Origin: Poseidonibacter lekithochrous
GTDB lineage: Bacteria > Campylobacterota > Campylobacteria > Campylobacterales > Arcobacteraceae
Assembly: GCF_013283835.1 (NCBI RefSeq)
Contig: NZ_CP054052.1
Coordinates: 930,001-994,000 of the forward strand
Reading direction: 5' to 3'
Length of the DNA stretch: 64,000 bases
The position numbers and the translations under genes were made by a program. Below, piece by piece: positions 36,700 to 47,658 of this stretch. Positions within the stretch are counted from its first letter, which is position 1, and each line of letters opens with the position of its first letter. Under the pieces are notes generated by a model. It was not told the origin of the DNA. It saw only the letters and a list, made by a program, of their open reading frames with translations, and made no database searches.

Positions 36700-37917
36700 T
36701 TATTTTATTAATATCTTAGCGAAATTCTTTTTACCTTTTTGTAAAATATACTCGCCTTGCTCTAAATTTAGCTTATCATCTGTTACTTTTTCTTGATTAA
36801 GTTTAACAGCACCTGCTTTTATGTCTCTTCTTGCTTGTGATGTAGAATTTACAAGTTTTGAATCAACTAATGCTGCACCAATCCAAGTTCCTGCTTCAAA
36901 AGTATATTCATCCATTTCTGTTGGAACATCTTTTTTTGCAAATACTTTTTTGAATTCAGCTTTTGATTCTTCACCTTTTCCCTCACCGTGGAATCTATCA
37001 ACAATTTCAATTGCTAATGAATCTTTTACATCTTTAGGATGTAGAGTTTTATTCTCAACACCAGCTTTTAATTCTTCAATTTCATTTAATGATTTTGTAG
37101 ATAATAATTCGTAGTATCTCCACATTAATTCATCTGAAACCGATAATACTTTTCCAAACATATCAAATGCTTCATCTGTAACACCAATATAATTACCTAA
37201 TGATTTAGACATTTTTTGAATACCATCTAAACCTTCTAAAATAGGCATCATTAATACTGCTTGTTGTTTTCCACAGTTATATGCTTTTTGTAGTGTTCTT
37301 CCCATAAGTAAGTTAAACTTCTGATCTGTTCCACCTAATTCTATATCAGTTTTCATTGCAACTGAATCATAACCTTGAAGTAATGGATATGTAAACTCAC
37401 TTACTGCTATTGGTGTATTTGTAGAATATCTTTTTGAGAAATCATCTCTTTCTAACATTCTAGCTACTGTTAAGTTTGATGCCAATGCAATTAATCCACC
37501 AGTACCTAGTTCTTTTAACCACTTAGAGTTAAACATAACTTCAGTTTTTGCAGGATCTAAGATTTTGAATACTTGTTCTTTATAAGATTGAGCATTATCT
37601 AAAACATCTTGTTCACTTAAAACTTTTCTAGTTTCACTTTTACCTGTTGGGTCACCAATAGTTGCTGTGAAATCTCCAATTAAAAATTGAACAATTCCTC
37701 CAAATCTTTGGAATGTTGCTAATTTTTGAATTAGTACTGTATGTCCTAAGTGTAAATCAGGTGCAGTTGGATCAAATCCAGCTTTTACATAGAAGTTTTC
37801 ACCTGTTTCATAATATCTAGTAATTAATTTCTCAATTGCTTCGATATCAATTATTTCTGATGTTCCTCTTTGTATTTCATTTAATGCTTCTTGAACTTTC
37901 TTTTCCATTAACTTCAT
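36700..37917 (-). CDS. tyrS: Tyrosyl-tRNA synthetase
   Basis: A class I aminoacyl-tRNA synthetase of the TyrZ-like type, 405 residues. HLGHT (HIGH motif) follows [14 protein letters not shown] is in [13 protein letters not shown]; and an S4 RNA-binding domain ends the protein ([12 protein letters not shown]). ATG 37917 is three bases after AAAGGA, so the second ATG at 37908 is a possible alternative. It lies 12 bases after rsh. Confidence 0.96.
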   Translation of the reverse strand: MKLMEKKVQEALNEIQRGTSEIIDIEAIEKLITRYYETGENFYVKAGFDPTAPDLHLGHTVLIQKLATFQRFGGIVQFLIGDFTATIGDPTGKSETRKVLSEQDVLDNAQSYKEQVFKILDPAKTEVMFNSKWLKELGTGGLIALASNLTVARMLERDDFSKRYSTNTPIAVSEFTYPLLQGYDSVAMKTDIELGGTDQKFNLLMGRTLQKAYNCGKQQAVLMMPILEGLDGIQKMSKSLGNYIGVTDEAFDMFGKVLSVSDELMWRYYELLSTKSLNEIEELKAGVENKTLHPKDVKDSLAIEIVDRFHGEGKGEESKAEFKKVFAKKDVPTEMDEYTFEAGTWIGAALVDSKLVNSTSQARRDIKAGAVKLNQEKVTDDKLNLEQGEYILQKGKKNFAKILIK

Positions 37918-37929
37918 CTATCCTTTTAC

Positions 37930-40074
37930 CTAATTTTTATATGCATCTTTTTTTGAAAAGAATTCTATAACTTTTACTTTTTTTTCTACTAATTTTCTAA
38001 CTTCATCTATATTTGATTTATTTATTTCAAATTCTATATCACAATATTGTCGATATGAATGTTTTTGTCTACCATAATCTACAGATAAAATATAACCTGC
38101 ATATTGTGACATATATGTTAATAATCTTGCTAATTCACCTTTTGTATTTGGTAAGCTAACAACCATCTTGTATTGGTACAATGTGTCCTTTGTCCATTTA
38201 CAAAATAGCATTTGATGTTTTGTTCTAATTTTATCATAAGCTTTATCACACATTTTATGGTGAATAATCGCTTCGTTTCCATTTCTAAATGCTACAATAT
38301 CATCTCCAAATTTTGGGTGACAACAGTGGTCAAATGATACAGAATTTATACTAAAATTAGAATATATTAGAATGTTGTCAAATTTAAATTCTTTAACTTT
38401 ACTAGTTAAGATTTTAAATCTAGTCATTATTCCTCTATCTCTTACTATTTTTTTCTCAATAGTTTGTTTTACATGTTTAAAATAGTCAAGAATTTGAGGT
38501 ATTTTATATGGTGTATCTATTTCATGTTTTTTTGAAATTTCATTATGATATCTTGAAAAGATTGTATCAATAATATTTTTTCCATACATTACATCAATTT
38601 CTTTTTGTCTATGAGCACATAAAAGTCTTATTTGTTTTTTTGCACGAGAAGTTTTAACCATATCGTACCAAGAACATCTAGCTATTTCTTCTTCACTTGT
38701 CTCAACTGATACAATATCGGTACTTTTAAGCTCTGTTAATAGAGGTTTCTTGATTTTATTGATGTAACACGTTGTTGCTTTTTTACCAATATCAGTATGT
38801 ACTGCATAGGCAAAATCGTAAGCAGTTGAACCAAGAGGTAAACTAAAAGTTTCACCTTTTGGAGAATAAACAACTATATCTTCGCCGTGTAAATCATCTT
38901 TTGTTTCTTGATAGAATTCTTCTACATTTTCATTAGAAAATTCTAGAGATTTTAACCAGTTTAAATTAGTTGTTTGTTTTGCCCCAGATTTGTATTTCCA
39001 GTGGGCTGCAATACCAAATTCTGCTACCTTATTCATCTCAAAAGATCTGATTTGAATCTCATAAATTTTAGAATTACAGAAAACAGTTGTATGTATCGTT
39101 TGGTAACCATTTTCCTTAGGTGTAGCAACATAATCTTTAAATCTAGAGATTAAAGGTTTATACTCTAAATGAATAAACCCTAACACTTTATAACAATCAA
39201 TGTCATCTTCAACTAATATTCTAATTGCAAATAAATCAAGAACTTCATCAATAGAAATTCCCTTTCTTTGTAGTTTTAAATAAATAGAATAGTGATGTTT
39301 TATTCTGCTATAAATTTTAATTTTTTCCAAATCAAAACCATTTTTTTCAAGAAGCGATTTTGTTGTTGATATAAAATTATTAAATGTTAATTGAATTGCA
39401 TGTTGCTGTTCTTTTAAGAAGGTATCAATTTTTTTATATTCATTTGGATAAATATAAAAAAATGCTAAATCTTCAAGAGTATTTTTAAGTGTAGAAATAC
39501 CAAGTCTATTTGCAATTGGTACATAAACAACTAAAGTCTCTTCTGCAATTCTTTTTTGTTTATTAGCAGGTAATGCTGACAGTGTAAGCATATTATGTAG
39601 TCTGTCACATAATTTAACAACTAAAACTCTAACATCATCAATTGATGCAATTAACATTTTTCTAAATGTTAAAGCTGAAGATATTAGTTTTGAGTCGTTA
39701 TTGCTTGATGATGGTATAAACTCATTTTCTCTAATTTCTACAATCTTAGTAAGACCGTCAACCATATGAGCAATATCATTTCCCCATCTTTGTTCAATGT
39801 AATCTAGTGAAAAATTAGTATCTTCCACAACATCATGAAGCAGGGCAGTTGCAATAATAGGTTCATCTTGTGAAAAGTGTGCAGTAATACAAGCAACAAG
39901 AATTGGATGCACGCAATAAGGTTCACCGCTTTTTCTATATTGTCCTTCGTGGGCTTCAATAATAAAGCTTATTAAGTCTTGTAATTTAGGAGTTATAGTA
40001 GTTTGATTACGAAGTTCTTCTAGAGCTTCCTCAACAGTATTGATATTTTGAATTTTGTGTATAAATGGATCCAT
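37930..40074 (-). CDS. RelA/SpoT-family (p)ppGpp synthetase/hydrolase
   Basis: The long Rsh enzyme that makes and probably degrades the stringent alarmone. From the ATG at 40074 it has 714 residues. The hydrolase domain has GEPYCVHPILVA and ATALLHDVVEDT (HD intact). The synthetase domain has IKIYSRIKHHYSIYLKLQRKG and GYQTIHTTVFCNS. A TGS domain (DIVVYSPKGETFSLPLGSTAYDFAYAVHTDIG) and a C-terminal ACT-like region follow. Intact motifs suggest a bifunctional enzyme. It is in the pyrH-rpoZ-rsh-tyrS run, an arrangement like rpoZ-spoT of other bacteria. Confidence 0.93.
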   Translation of the reverse strand: MDPFIHKIQNINTVEEALEELRNQTTITPKLQDLISFIIEAHEGQYRKSGEPYCVHPILVACITAHFSQDEPIIATALLHDVVEDTNFSLDYIEQRWGNDIAHMVDGLTKIVEIRENEFIPSSSNNDSKLISSALTFRKMLIASIDDVRVLVVKLCDRLHNMLTLSALPANKQKRIAEETLVVYVPIANRLGISTLKNTLEDLAFFYIYPNEYKKIDTFLKEQQHAIQLTFNNFISTTKSLLEKNGFDLEKIKIYSRIKHHYSIYLKLQRKGISIDEVLDLFAIRILVEDDIDCYKVLGFIHLEYKPLISRFKDYVATPKENGYQTIHTTVFCNSKIYEIQIRSFEMNKVAEFGIAAHWKYKSGAKQTTNLNWLKSLEFSNENVEEFYQETKDDLHGEDIVVYSPKGETFSLPLGSTAYDFAYAVHTDIGKKATTCYINKIKKPLLTELKSTDIVSVETSEEEIARCSWYDMVKTSRAKKQIRLLCAHRQKEIDVMYGKNIIDTIFSRYHNEISKKHEIDTPYKIPQILDYFKHVKQTIEKKIVRDRGIMTRFKILTSKVKEFKFDNILIYSNFSINSVSFDHCCHPKFGDDIVAFRNGNEAIIHHKMCDKAYDKIRTKHQMLFCKWTKDTLYQYKMVVSLPNTKGELARLLTYMSQYAGYILSVDYGRQKHSYRQYCDIEFEINKSNIDEVRKLVEKKVKVIEFFSKKDAYKN

Positions 40075-40113
40075 TTTCCCCAACTTTAGTTATAAAAGCT
40101 TACGCTTTTATAA

Positions 40114-40329
40114 CTATTCTTTATCTACAAGACCTTCGATTTTAAGTAATCCACCTGCAATTTCATCAATTGCAATGTCTGTATATTTCATGTTCTGAGT
40201 GTTTTGCTCTAATAAAGGTTTAGCACCTTTACTTAATTCATCCGCTCTTTGTCCAACAGCAATAGCTAAAATATATCTATCATTATTTACTTGCTTTAAC
40301 GCTTTTGACATTCTTTCTTCTAATCTCAT
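40114..40329 (-). CDS. rpoZ: RNA polymerase omega subunit
   Basis: A 71-residue omega subunit, which helps assemble the beta-prime subunit and mediates ppGpp binding in some bacteria. MRLEERMSKALKQVNNDRYILAIAVGQRADELSKG is the normal core. It lies directly upstream of rsh, the classic rpoZ-spoT order, and 22 bases after pyrH. Confidence 0.93.
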   Translation of the reverse strand: MRLEERMSKALKQVNNDRYILAIAVGQRADELSKGAKPLLEQNTQNMKYTDIAIDEIAGGLLKIEGLVDKE

Positions 40330-40351
40330 TAAAAATCCTTCGATAAATTTT

Positions 40352-41101
<750 letters not shown>

Positions 41102-41124
41102 TTAATCTTTGTTTAACATTAAAT

Positions 41125-42192
41125 TTAACTAAGTGCCCATTCATAAAAAGGAAGTACAGATATTTCAAAGTTTTTATGAGTTATTTTCTCATCATTCGAA
41201 ATTGTTATAATATTTAATTCTTTTATTTCGTATTCATCCATGACTTTATATATCTTTTTTAGTGTTGAACCCATTAAGAAAGTGTTAAAAAATGGGATGG
41301 CAACTATTGCTAAAGCTTTTGACTTAATATAAAAATCTATATTATCTAGATAGTGTAAATTTTTATATTTATTTACTAATTCTAAAAAAATCATATTTGA
41401 AAATTCATTTTTAAATTTTTTATTATGAGAAATTGCATTTAAAAAAGAGTGATTATATGAATACAATTTTTTTGTTGCTTTATCTTGGTTATATTTAGCT
41501 AAAAAATATATAGTTTTATTGGTTTCTAGTTTTTTACAAGTATCATAAAATTTATCTTTTGAAATTTTTATTTTAGATTTTAAAGTATTAAACATCTGTA
41601 ATAAAGATTTTTTTTCATCAATATTTTCAAATAAAATCTTTAAAATTTCAAAATGAGTGTCATTTAATGATTGAAGTTTTAATATTTCTTGTAGTCTATG
41701 AATTTTTTTATATTCATCCACATGGAGAACTCCAGGTAAATTTCCATATTTTAAAAAAACATTAAAACTTTGAGTAATATTTTGGTGTCTATGATCATGT
41801 AATAAATATTCCTCAAAATCTAAGCCAGTTACAATTGCATTTTTATAACCTTTTAATTTTTTTTCCATATTTGTAGTAATAATTATATTTTCACAATATG
41901 GTAAATCAAATTCAAAAGAGAAGTTTTCTAAAACCAATGTCTTAATTTTCTTTTGTCTAAGAAAACTATCTAAAAACTCTTCAATTTCTAAAATATTATT
42001 TCTTGAATCTTTTATATCAATATATAGGTATTCGTCATTTTTAAATTGAGATAAATAATCATAAATTAAAAAACTTTTGCCTGTTTTTGCTGCACCTGTT
42101 ATTATTGTTTTGGGGTGAGTGATTTTGATTTTTCGTTCCATGAAATTAATTTTTGAAAAATTAATTTCATAACAGGCTTCTAGTGTTTTCAT
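41125..42192 (-). CDS. AAA-type ATP-binding protein of unknown role
   Basis: A 355-residue ATPase. The Walker A is TGAAKTGKSFLIYDYL at about 33-47 and the Walker B region is IKTLVLENFSF. The central and C-terminal regions (for example LLHDHRHQNITQSFNVFLKYGNLPGV) resemble the ATPase/DUF4143 group, in which a P-loop domain precedes a restriction-like or winged-helix part. It overlaps pdxA by four bases and appears to be the last gene of that operon. Function unknown. Confidence 0.75.
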   Translation of the reverse strand: MKTLEACYEINFSKINFMERKIKITHPKTIITGAAKTGKSFLIYDYLSQFKNDEYLYIDIKDSRNNILEIEEFLDSFLRQKKIKTLVLENFSFEFDLPYCENIIITTNMEKKLKGYKNAIVTGLDFEEYLLHDHRHQNITQSFNVFLKYGNLPGVLHVDEYKKIHRLQEILKLQSLNDTHFEILKILFENIDEKKSLLQMFNTLKSKIKISKDKFYDTCKKLETNKTIYFLAKYNQDKATKKLYSYNHSFLNAISHNKKFKNEFSNMIFLELVNKYKNLHYLDNIDFYIKSKALAIVAIPFFNTFLMGSTLKKIYKVMDEYEIKELNIITISNDEKITHKNFEISVLPFYEWALS

Positions 42193-43112
42193 TTACTGTT
42201 TATTAGTGTAATTGCTTCTTTGATTGCATTTACATAAGATTTTGTATTTAGTTTTTCATTTTTATATGCAATATTAAATGCAGTTCCATGATCAACTGAT
42301 GTTCTAATAATTGGTAAGTTAAGACTTACATTAATACTTTGATCAAAATATAGTGCTTTTAGTGGAGCTAAACCTTGGTCATGGTACATTGCAACAAAAT
42401 ATTTGTAGTTTTTCCTAGACATTGGAGAAAAGGCTATATCTGGCACTAATGGCCCTTTAAAGATATTAGAACCTAAAGTTTTATTAGCATTTTTAATAGC
42501 TTTAAAAATATGAACTTCTTCATCACCTAAAACTCCATTATCACTTGCATGTGGATTTAAACCTAAAACACCAATATTATCACTTTTTACATTATTGTAA
42601 TAATCAATAAAAAATTGAGTTAAATCTTTTTCATTAACTTTTTTTGCAACTTTTCTTAATGGTATATGTTCTGTAAATAATCCAACAAACATTTTTTTAC
42701 AACCTAACATCATTATTGCATTTTTACCAAAATAATCTCGAAGTACTTCTGTATGGCCTTTATATTTAATATCAGCTTTATTCCATGCTTCTTTATTAAT
42801 TGGTAAAGTACAAATTGCATCAACTTCTTTTTTATCAGCTAAATCAATTGCTTGCATAAATGAGTCATAAGAAAATTTACCAGATTTTTCACTAACTTTC
42901 CCTGCTTTAATTTCAAAGTCACCTTTTGTTTTAGCAATATTAAAATTTTTGGGAACTTCTAAATCTAACTCTTTTGCTGCTCTTTTTAGCATCTTATTAT
43001 TAATACAATATATTGGTTCACATAGTTTTGATATTTTTTCATGAGATTTAAATGCAATTTCAATTCCAATCCCATTTAAGTCCCCAACACTAATAGCAAT
43101 TTTAGGTTTCAT
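42189..43112 (-). CDS. pdxA: 4-hydroxythreonine-4-phosphate dehydrogenase
   Basis: An early pyridoxal-5'-phosphate synthesis enzyme, 307 residues. ISVGDLNGIGIEI begins the fold; metal-binding His are in YKGHTEVLRD, and AMYHDQGLAPLKAL is the family signature. It is 8 bases after pdxJ, whose product uses the PdxA product. The many PLP enzymes here (SufS, NifS, GlyA) are users of the cofactor. Confidence 0.95.
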   Translation of the reverse strand: MKPKIAISVGDLNGIGIEIAFKSHEKISKLCEPIYCINNKMLKRAAKELDLEVPKNFNIAKTKGDFEIKAGKVSEKSGKFSYDSFMQAIDLADKKEVDAICTLPINKEAWNKADIKYKGHTEVLRDYFGKNAIMMLGCKKMFVGLFTEHIPLRKVAKKVNEKDLTQFFIDYYNNVKSDNIGVLGLNPHASDNGVLGDEEVHIFKAIKNANKTLGSNIFKGPLVPDIAFSPMSRKNYKYFVAMYHDQGLAPLKALYFDQSINVSLNLPIIRTSVDHGTAFNIAYKNEKLNTKSYVNAIKEAITLINSK

Positions 43113-43120
43113 TTTTAGCC

Positions 43121-43900
43121 TTACTTAATTAAGTTTTTCATATCTATAATTGCATCTTTTAAACCAGTGAAAACTGATCTAGCAATTATACTTTGCCCAA
43201 TGTTTAACTCTTCTATTTCTTTAATTGTAGAAATTAATGTAACATTTTGATAGTTTAATCCATGTCCCGCTGCTACTTTTAAATTATTTTTAACGGCATG
43301 TTTAGAAGATTTTTTAATTTCTTTAATTGAAGCATCTAGTTTTGAAGATAACTCTTTTTTAGATAATTCTAAATCTTTAATACTATGGTGTGTATTTCTT
43401 AGATTTGAATTTAACATTGCATAAACATTTGCAAATGTTCCTGTATGTAGTTCAATCCACTCAACTTTTAATTTTGAAGACAATTCAATAATCTCTTTAT
43501 TTGGATCAATAAATAGTGATACTTCAATTTCATGTTCATGTAGTTTTTTAATAGCTTTTTGAAGTTTTTTATAACTTCCTTTTACATCAAGTCCACCCTC
43601 TGTTGTAACTTCTTCCCTTTTTTCAGGTACAAGTGTAGCCCGTGCTGGTTTTAATTTACAAACAATATCAATGATTTCTTCATCAATAGAACACTCTAAG
43701 TTTACTGGTAATGATGATTGTTCAATAATTACTTTTGCATCATTATCATGAATATGACGTCTGTCTTCTCTTAAATGAATAGTAATTTGGTCAGCACCTG
43801 ATAGTTTACAAATAGGTAGTGCATCTAATGGGTTTGGATCGTTTATTTTTCTAGCTTCTCTTAAAACTGCGATGTGGTCTATATTTACGCCAAGTAACAA
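43121..43900 (-). CDS. pdxJ: Pyridoxine 5'-phosphate synthase
   Basis: It condenses the PdxA product with deoxyxylulose phosphate. The 259-residue protein has GVNIDHIAVLREAR, DQITIHLREDRRHI and VAAGHGLNYQNV. The start is TTG 43900, six bases after AAGGA; no ATG is available nearby. A long hairpin (43912-43954) lies just upstream, and pdxA follows 8 bases downstream. Confidence 0.96.
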   Translation of the reverse strand: MLLGVNIDHIAVLREARKINDPNPLDALPICKLSGADQITIHLREDRRHIHDNDAKVIIEQSSLPVNLECSIDEEIIDIVCKLKPARATLVPEKREEVTTEGGLDVKGSYKKLQKAIKKLHEHEIEVSLFIDPNKEIIELSSKLKVEWIELHTGTFANVYAMLNSNLRNTHHSIKDLELSKKELSSKLDASIKEIKKSSKHAVKNNLKVAAGHGLNYQNVTLISTIKEIEELNIGQSIIARSVFTGLKDAIIDMKNLIK

Positions 43901-43911
43901 TGTGAGTCCTT

Positions 43912-43954
43912 TAATATTAGCATTATTTTAGTTTTGAAATAATAGCTAATATTA
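43912..43954. repeat. Long stem-loop between trpE and pdxJ
   Basis: TAATATTAGC-ATTATTT (43912-43928) pairs with AAATAAT-A-GCTAATATTA (43937-43954): 17 pairs with a single bulged A and an 8-base loop. It lies between the trpE stop and the pdxJ start. No T-run follows on the minus strand, so it may be a weak terminator or a leader element. A 13-base direct repeat (43923-43935 and 43970-43982) overlaps it. Confidence 0.6.
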
Positions 43955-43982
43955 AATAAAGAAGAGAAGTTATTTTAGTTTT

Positions 43983-45392
43983 TTAAGATAAATCTTTTAG
44001 TGTAGCAATATTTGCAGCTAGTTTATTATGTACTTCTAGGTATTCGTCTTCTGGCTTAGAATCAGCAACAACTCCTGCTCCTGCTTGGAAGATTACTTTA
44101 TCTTCTGTAAGCATAGTTGTTCTAATTGTAATTGCAGAATCCATATTTCCATCGAATCCAAAGTAAGCAATACTTCCTGAATAGAAGTTTCTTTTAATTC
44201 CTTCAAATTGTGCAATTAATTCCATAGCTCTAATTTTTGGAGCTCCTGTCATTGTTCCTGCTGTAAAAGTAGCAGCAAACAGATCAAACATGTCGTATTT
44301 GTCATCAATAACAGCTTCTACATCAGATACGATATGCATTACGTGTGAGTATCTTTCAATCCTCATTAGGTCAGTTACTTTTACAGTTCCTGGTTTTGCA
44401 ACACGTCCTACATCATTTCTACCTAAGTCAACAAGCATTAAATGTTCAGCTCTCTCTTTAGTATCATTGATAAGTTCAGTTTCCATTTCTAAATCTTTAT
44501 CAATTGTTTTACCTCTTTTTCTAGTACCAGCAATTGGTCTTAAAAGTAAGTGTCCATCAGTAAGTTTAATCATAACTTCTGGTGAAGATCCTGCAATAGA
44601 AAAGTCTTCAAATTCTAGGAAAAACAGATAAGGACTTGGATTTTTTGATCTTAATGCTCTATAGAAACTTAAGTGATCTACTTTTGCTTTTTGAATAAAT
44701 CTATTAGACATTAGAATTTGGAATACATCTCCACTTCTTACCATCTCTTTAGATTTTGCAACCATATTAAAAAACTCTTCTTTTGAGAAATTGAATTTCC
44801 CTTCATCTAATATTTCTGCTTTTTTAAGTGGTGTGAATTGATAAGGTGTAAATAATTCATCTTCAATTACTTGAAGTTCTTCTTTTAAATCATCAATTGA
44901 AGTAACCATAATTAATTTAGATGTTTTATGAGAAAAACCTAAAATAATTTTTGGTCTAATTAAATCTAAATCAGGAATATTAAGTTGATCAACTAAATTA
45001 TTCATAGAACCTTTTAGTTTTGGTTCAAACTCTTTTCCAATATCATAACCTATATTTCCAATAAATCCATCAACTAATCCAATTCCTAATTCTTGTGCTT
45101 TTGCTTTATAGAATTCTTTGTCAAAGTTTTTGTAATATTCTTTTAGAAATGATAGTGGATTTGATTCTACTTCTTCTACATTCCCTTCTTCGTTTTTATA
45201 GAAACAAGTATTATTTTCGTACCAAACTCGCTCTCTATCTCCAATTGCTATAAATGAGTAATTCCCATCACTTGAGTTAATAGTACTTTCGAATAAAAAA
45301 GTTACCTCATTTTTATATAATGATTTAACTTTTTCGTAAATTGAAACTGGTGTAAATTGGTCTAAAAATAGTTCTTTACTATAAAAATTCAT
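43983..45392 (-). CDS. trpE: Anthranilate synthase component I
   Basis: It converts chorismate to anthranilate with a glutaminase partner. The 469-residue protein has FLFES near residue 32 (equivalent of the LLES tryptophan-binding motif), SSPEVMIKL, RPIAGTRKRG, RAEHLMLVDLGRNDVGRV and GAPKIRAMELIAQFEG. No trpG or other trp gene is visible nearby. PabB is the alternative, but the FLFES motif and full length favour TrpE. Confidence 0.9.
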   Translation of the reverse strand: MNFYSKELFLDQFTPVSIYEKVKSLYKNEVTFLFESTINSSDGNYSFIAIGDRERVWYENNTCFYKNEEGNVEEVESNPLSFLKEYYKNFDKEFYKAKAQELGIGLVDGFIGNIGYDIGKEFEPKLKGSMNNLVDQLNIPDLDLIRPKIILGFSHKTSKLIMVTSIDDLKEELQVIEDELFTPYQFTPLKKAEILDEGKFNFSKEEFFNMVAKSKEMVRSGDVFQILMSNRFIQKAKVDHLSFYRALRSKNPSPYLFFLEFEDFSIAGSSPEVMIKLTDGHLLLRPIAGTRKRGKTIDKDLEMETELINDTKERAEHLMLVDLGRNDVGRVAKPGTVKVTDLMRIERYSHVMHIVSDVEAVIDDKYDMFDLFAATFTAGTMTGAPKIRAMELIAQFEGIKRNFYSGSIAYFGFDGNMDSAITIRTTMLTEDKVIFQAGAGVVADSKPEDEYLEVHNKLAANIATLKDLS

Positions 45393-45408
45393 TCTTCTTT
45401 ATCTGCTC

Positions 45409-46317
45409 TTAAAATTTTAATACATAAGCACTTGAAATACTTAGTTTTTTCTTTATATTATCTATATTCTGTTTTGCTACTGCTCTTGATGAATATGGGC
45501 CAATTAATACTTTGTTATAAAGTTTACCTTTAATATCTACTTGATGTACTTTATATTTTAAACTGGCATTTCTGATTTTTGAAATATAACTATCTGAAGG
45601 TTTCTTTGTAAAAGCACCAACTTGAACAAAATAACCTTTTGGTGATGAAGTTGATGAACTATTTACTAAGTCTTTGATACTTTTCTTTGGTTCAACTTTT
45701 TTAACTACTTTTTTTACAATAGGTTTTTTTTCTACAACTTTTTTAACAACTGCTTTTTCAACAGTTTTCTTTTTTTGCTCAATTTTTTTGATAGTTTCAT
45801 CTAAGTCATCATTAGTAATAACTTCTTTTACTTCTTCAATTTTATTAGTTTCTTTAATAGAATTTAGTTTCTCTTCTGAAAGAGTTTCTTCTTTCTTTTC
45901 ACTAGCTTTTTTCTTAATACTATCATTCATGATTTTTTGGAAGTTCTCATCGATATTACTATCTTCTTGAGACTTATTCACTTCAATAGAATTAGGTTTG
46001 TTTGCAGTAAAAGGATCTTCTTGTGTACTATCAGTTAAAAGGCGAATAACAATAATAGTTAATAAAAATAATACAATTAGAATAACCCCAAGTACTAAAT
46101 ACTTCTTTTTATTCTCTTCATTTGAAGCTGTTGTTTCTAACATAATATTACCAAGTTCTTGTTCGTTTGGCTCTTCACTTATTGTCTTATTTGACGTTGG
46201 TGGAGTATTACTTATTGTAGACTCAACTTCTTCTAATTCATTTAACTTCTGTTCAAGTTCTTCACGTTCTTGTTGAACTTGAATTCTCTTTAAAAAATCA
46301 TCGCCTTTTATTTCCAT
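45409..46317 (-). CDS. SPOR-domain membrane protein
   Basis: A 302-residue bitopic protein. About 70 charged cytosolic residues precede one membrane helix (about 75-91, LVLGVILIVLFLLTIIV). A long Lys/Glu/Val-rich periplasmic linker (about 95-220) follows, and then a C-terminal SPOR domain (GYFVQVGAFTKKPSDSYISKI to the end). SPOR domains bind peptidoglycan lacking stem peptides at division sites. It may therefore work near the cell-wall amidase encoded at 33832, but not in the same operon. Confidence 0.85.
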   Translation of the reverse strand: MEIKGDDFLKRIQVQQEREELEQKLNELEEVESTISNTPPTSNKTISEEPNEQELGNIMLETTASNEENKKKYLVLGVILIVLFLLTIIVIRLLTDSTQEDPFTANKPNSIEVNKSQEDSNIDENFQKIMNDSIKKKASEKKEETLSEEKLNSIKETNKIEEVKEVITNDDLDETIKKIEQKKKTVEKAVVKKVVEKKPIVKKVVKKVEPKKSIKDLVNSSSTSSPKGYFVQVGAFTKKPSDSYISKIRNASLKYKVHQVDIKGKLYNKVLIGPYSSRAVAKQNIDNIKKKLSISSAYVLKF

Positions 46318-46342
46318 TACTGATCCTTATTCATTAAAAATA

Positions 46343-47605
46343 TTAGTAAGTTGATTGGTTGTAAATAACAAAGTTATTAGCTAAGTCTTTAAGCTCTGAT
46401 TTAATAGAAGCTTGTAACTCAGTGTTTTCAATATCATCTAATACATCACAAATTTTATTTGCAATTAATTCGAATTCTTTCTCACCCATTCCTCTTGCTG
46501 TTAATGCAGGAGATCCAATTCTAACACCTGATGTTACAAATGGAGATCTTGTTTCACCTGGTACTGTGTTTTTATTTACAGTAATACCAGCATTTTGTAA
46601 TGCAGCATCTGCATCTTTTCCTGAGAATTCTTTATTTAAGAATGATACTAAGATTAAGTGATTATCTGTTCCATCAGAAACAACATCATATCCTCTTGCC
46701 ATTAATACTTCTGCTAATTTAGATGCATTTGCTTTTACTTGTACTGCATATGCTTTCCATTCAGGAGCTAAAATCTCTTTAAATGCTACTGCTTTTGCTG
46801 CCATTACGTGAACTAATGGTCCACCTTGTAATCCTGGGAAGATTGCAGAGTTAAGTTTCTTAGCAATATCTTCATCATTACACATAATCATTCCACCTCT
46901 TGGACCTCTTAAAGTCTTATGAGTTGTAGTTGTAACTACATCTGCGTAAGGGAATGGAGATTGGTGCTCGTCTGCTGCTACAAGTCCTGCAATGTGTGCG
47001 ATATCAGCAAATAAAATTGCTCCAACTGCATCTGCGATTTCTCTAAATTTAGCGAAATCAATTTCTCTTGCGTATGCTGAAGCACCACAAACAATAATTT
47101 TTGGTTGAACTGTTTTAGCAATTTCCATTACTTTTTCATAGTTAATTCTACCATCTAATTCTACACCATAGTAAAATGCAGAGTAGTTTTTACCTGAGAA
47201 TGATGGTTTAGAACCATGAGTTAAGTGACCACCGTGAGATAAATCCATACCTAAGATTTTATCACCAGCTTTTAATAATGCTGCATATACTGCACCATTT
47301 GCTTGAGAACCTGAATGAGGTTGTACATTTGCATATGAACATCCAAAGATTTCACAAGCTCTATCAATAGCTAATTGCTCAGCTGCATCTGCGAATTCAC
47401 ATCCACCATAATATCTTTTGTATGGGTAACCTTCTGCATATTTGTTAGTAAATACTGAACCCATTGCTTCCATAACTGCTGGTGAAGTAAAGTTTTCACT
47501 TGCAATCATTTCTAAGTGTGTTGTTTGTCTATCTAATTCTGCTTCTACGATATCGAATATCTCTTTATCTGCTGACTCTAAATTTGCGCTTGATATATAA
47601 CTCAT
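46343..47605 (-). CDS. glyA: Serine hydroxymethyltransferase
   Basis: A PLP enzyme converting serine to glycine and charging tetrahydrofolate. The 420-residue protein has [25 protein letters not shown]-type N-terminal residues, [11 protein letters not shown], and the PLP lysine in [14 protein letters not shown]. It follows lysS after a 38-base gap containing a hairpin. It supplies one-carbon units also used by FolD. Confidence 0.97.
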   Translation of the reverse strand: MSYISSANLESADKEIFDIVEAELDRQTTHLEMIASENFTSPAVMEAMGSVFTNKYAEGYPYKRYYGGCEFADAAEQLAIDRACEIFGCSYANVQPHSGSQANGAVYAALLKAGDKILGMDLSHGGHLTHGSKPSFSGKNYSAFYYGVELDGRINYEKVMEIAKTVQPKIIVCGASAYAREIDFAKFREIADAVGAILFADIAHIAGLVAADEHQSPFPYADVVTTTTHKTLRGPRGGMIMCNDEDIAKKLNSAIFPGLQGGPLVHVMAAKAVAFKEILAPEWKAYAVQVKANASKLAEVLMARGYDVVSDGTDNHLILVSFLNKEFSGKDADAALQNAGITVNKNTVPGETRSPFVTSGVRIGSPALTARGMGEKEFELIANKICDVLDDIENTELQASIKSELKDLANNFVIYNQSTY

Positions 47606-47634
47606 GTTTCTTACTCCTTAGATTTTTTTGTTTG

Positions 47635-47658
47635 TCTAGCGAATTATTTTTCGCTAGA
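47635..47658 (-). repeat. Stem-loop at the lysS 3' end
   Basis: TCTAGCGAA (47635-47643) and TTCGCTAGA (47650-47658) are perfect 9-base arms with a TTATTT loop, overlapping the last lysS codons. On the minus strand it is followed by CAAACAAAAAAATC, without a T-run. It could adjust glyA expression within the operon. Confidence 0.55.
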
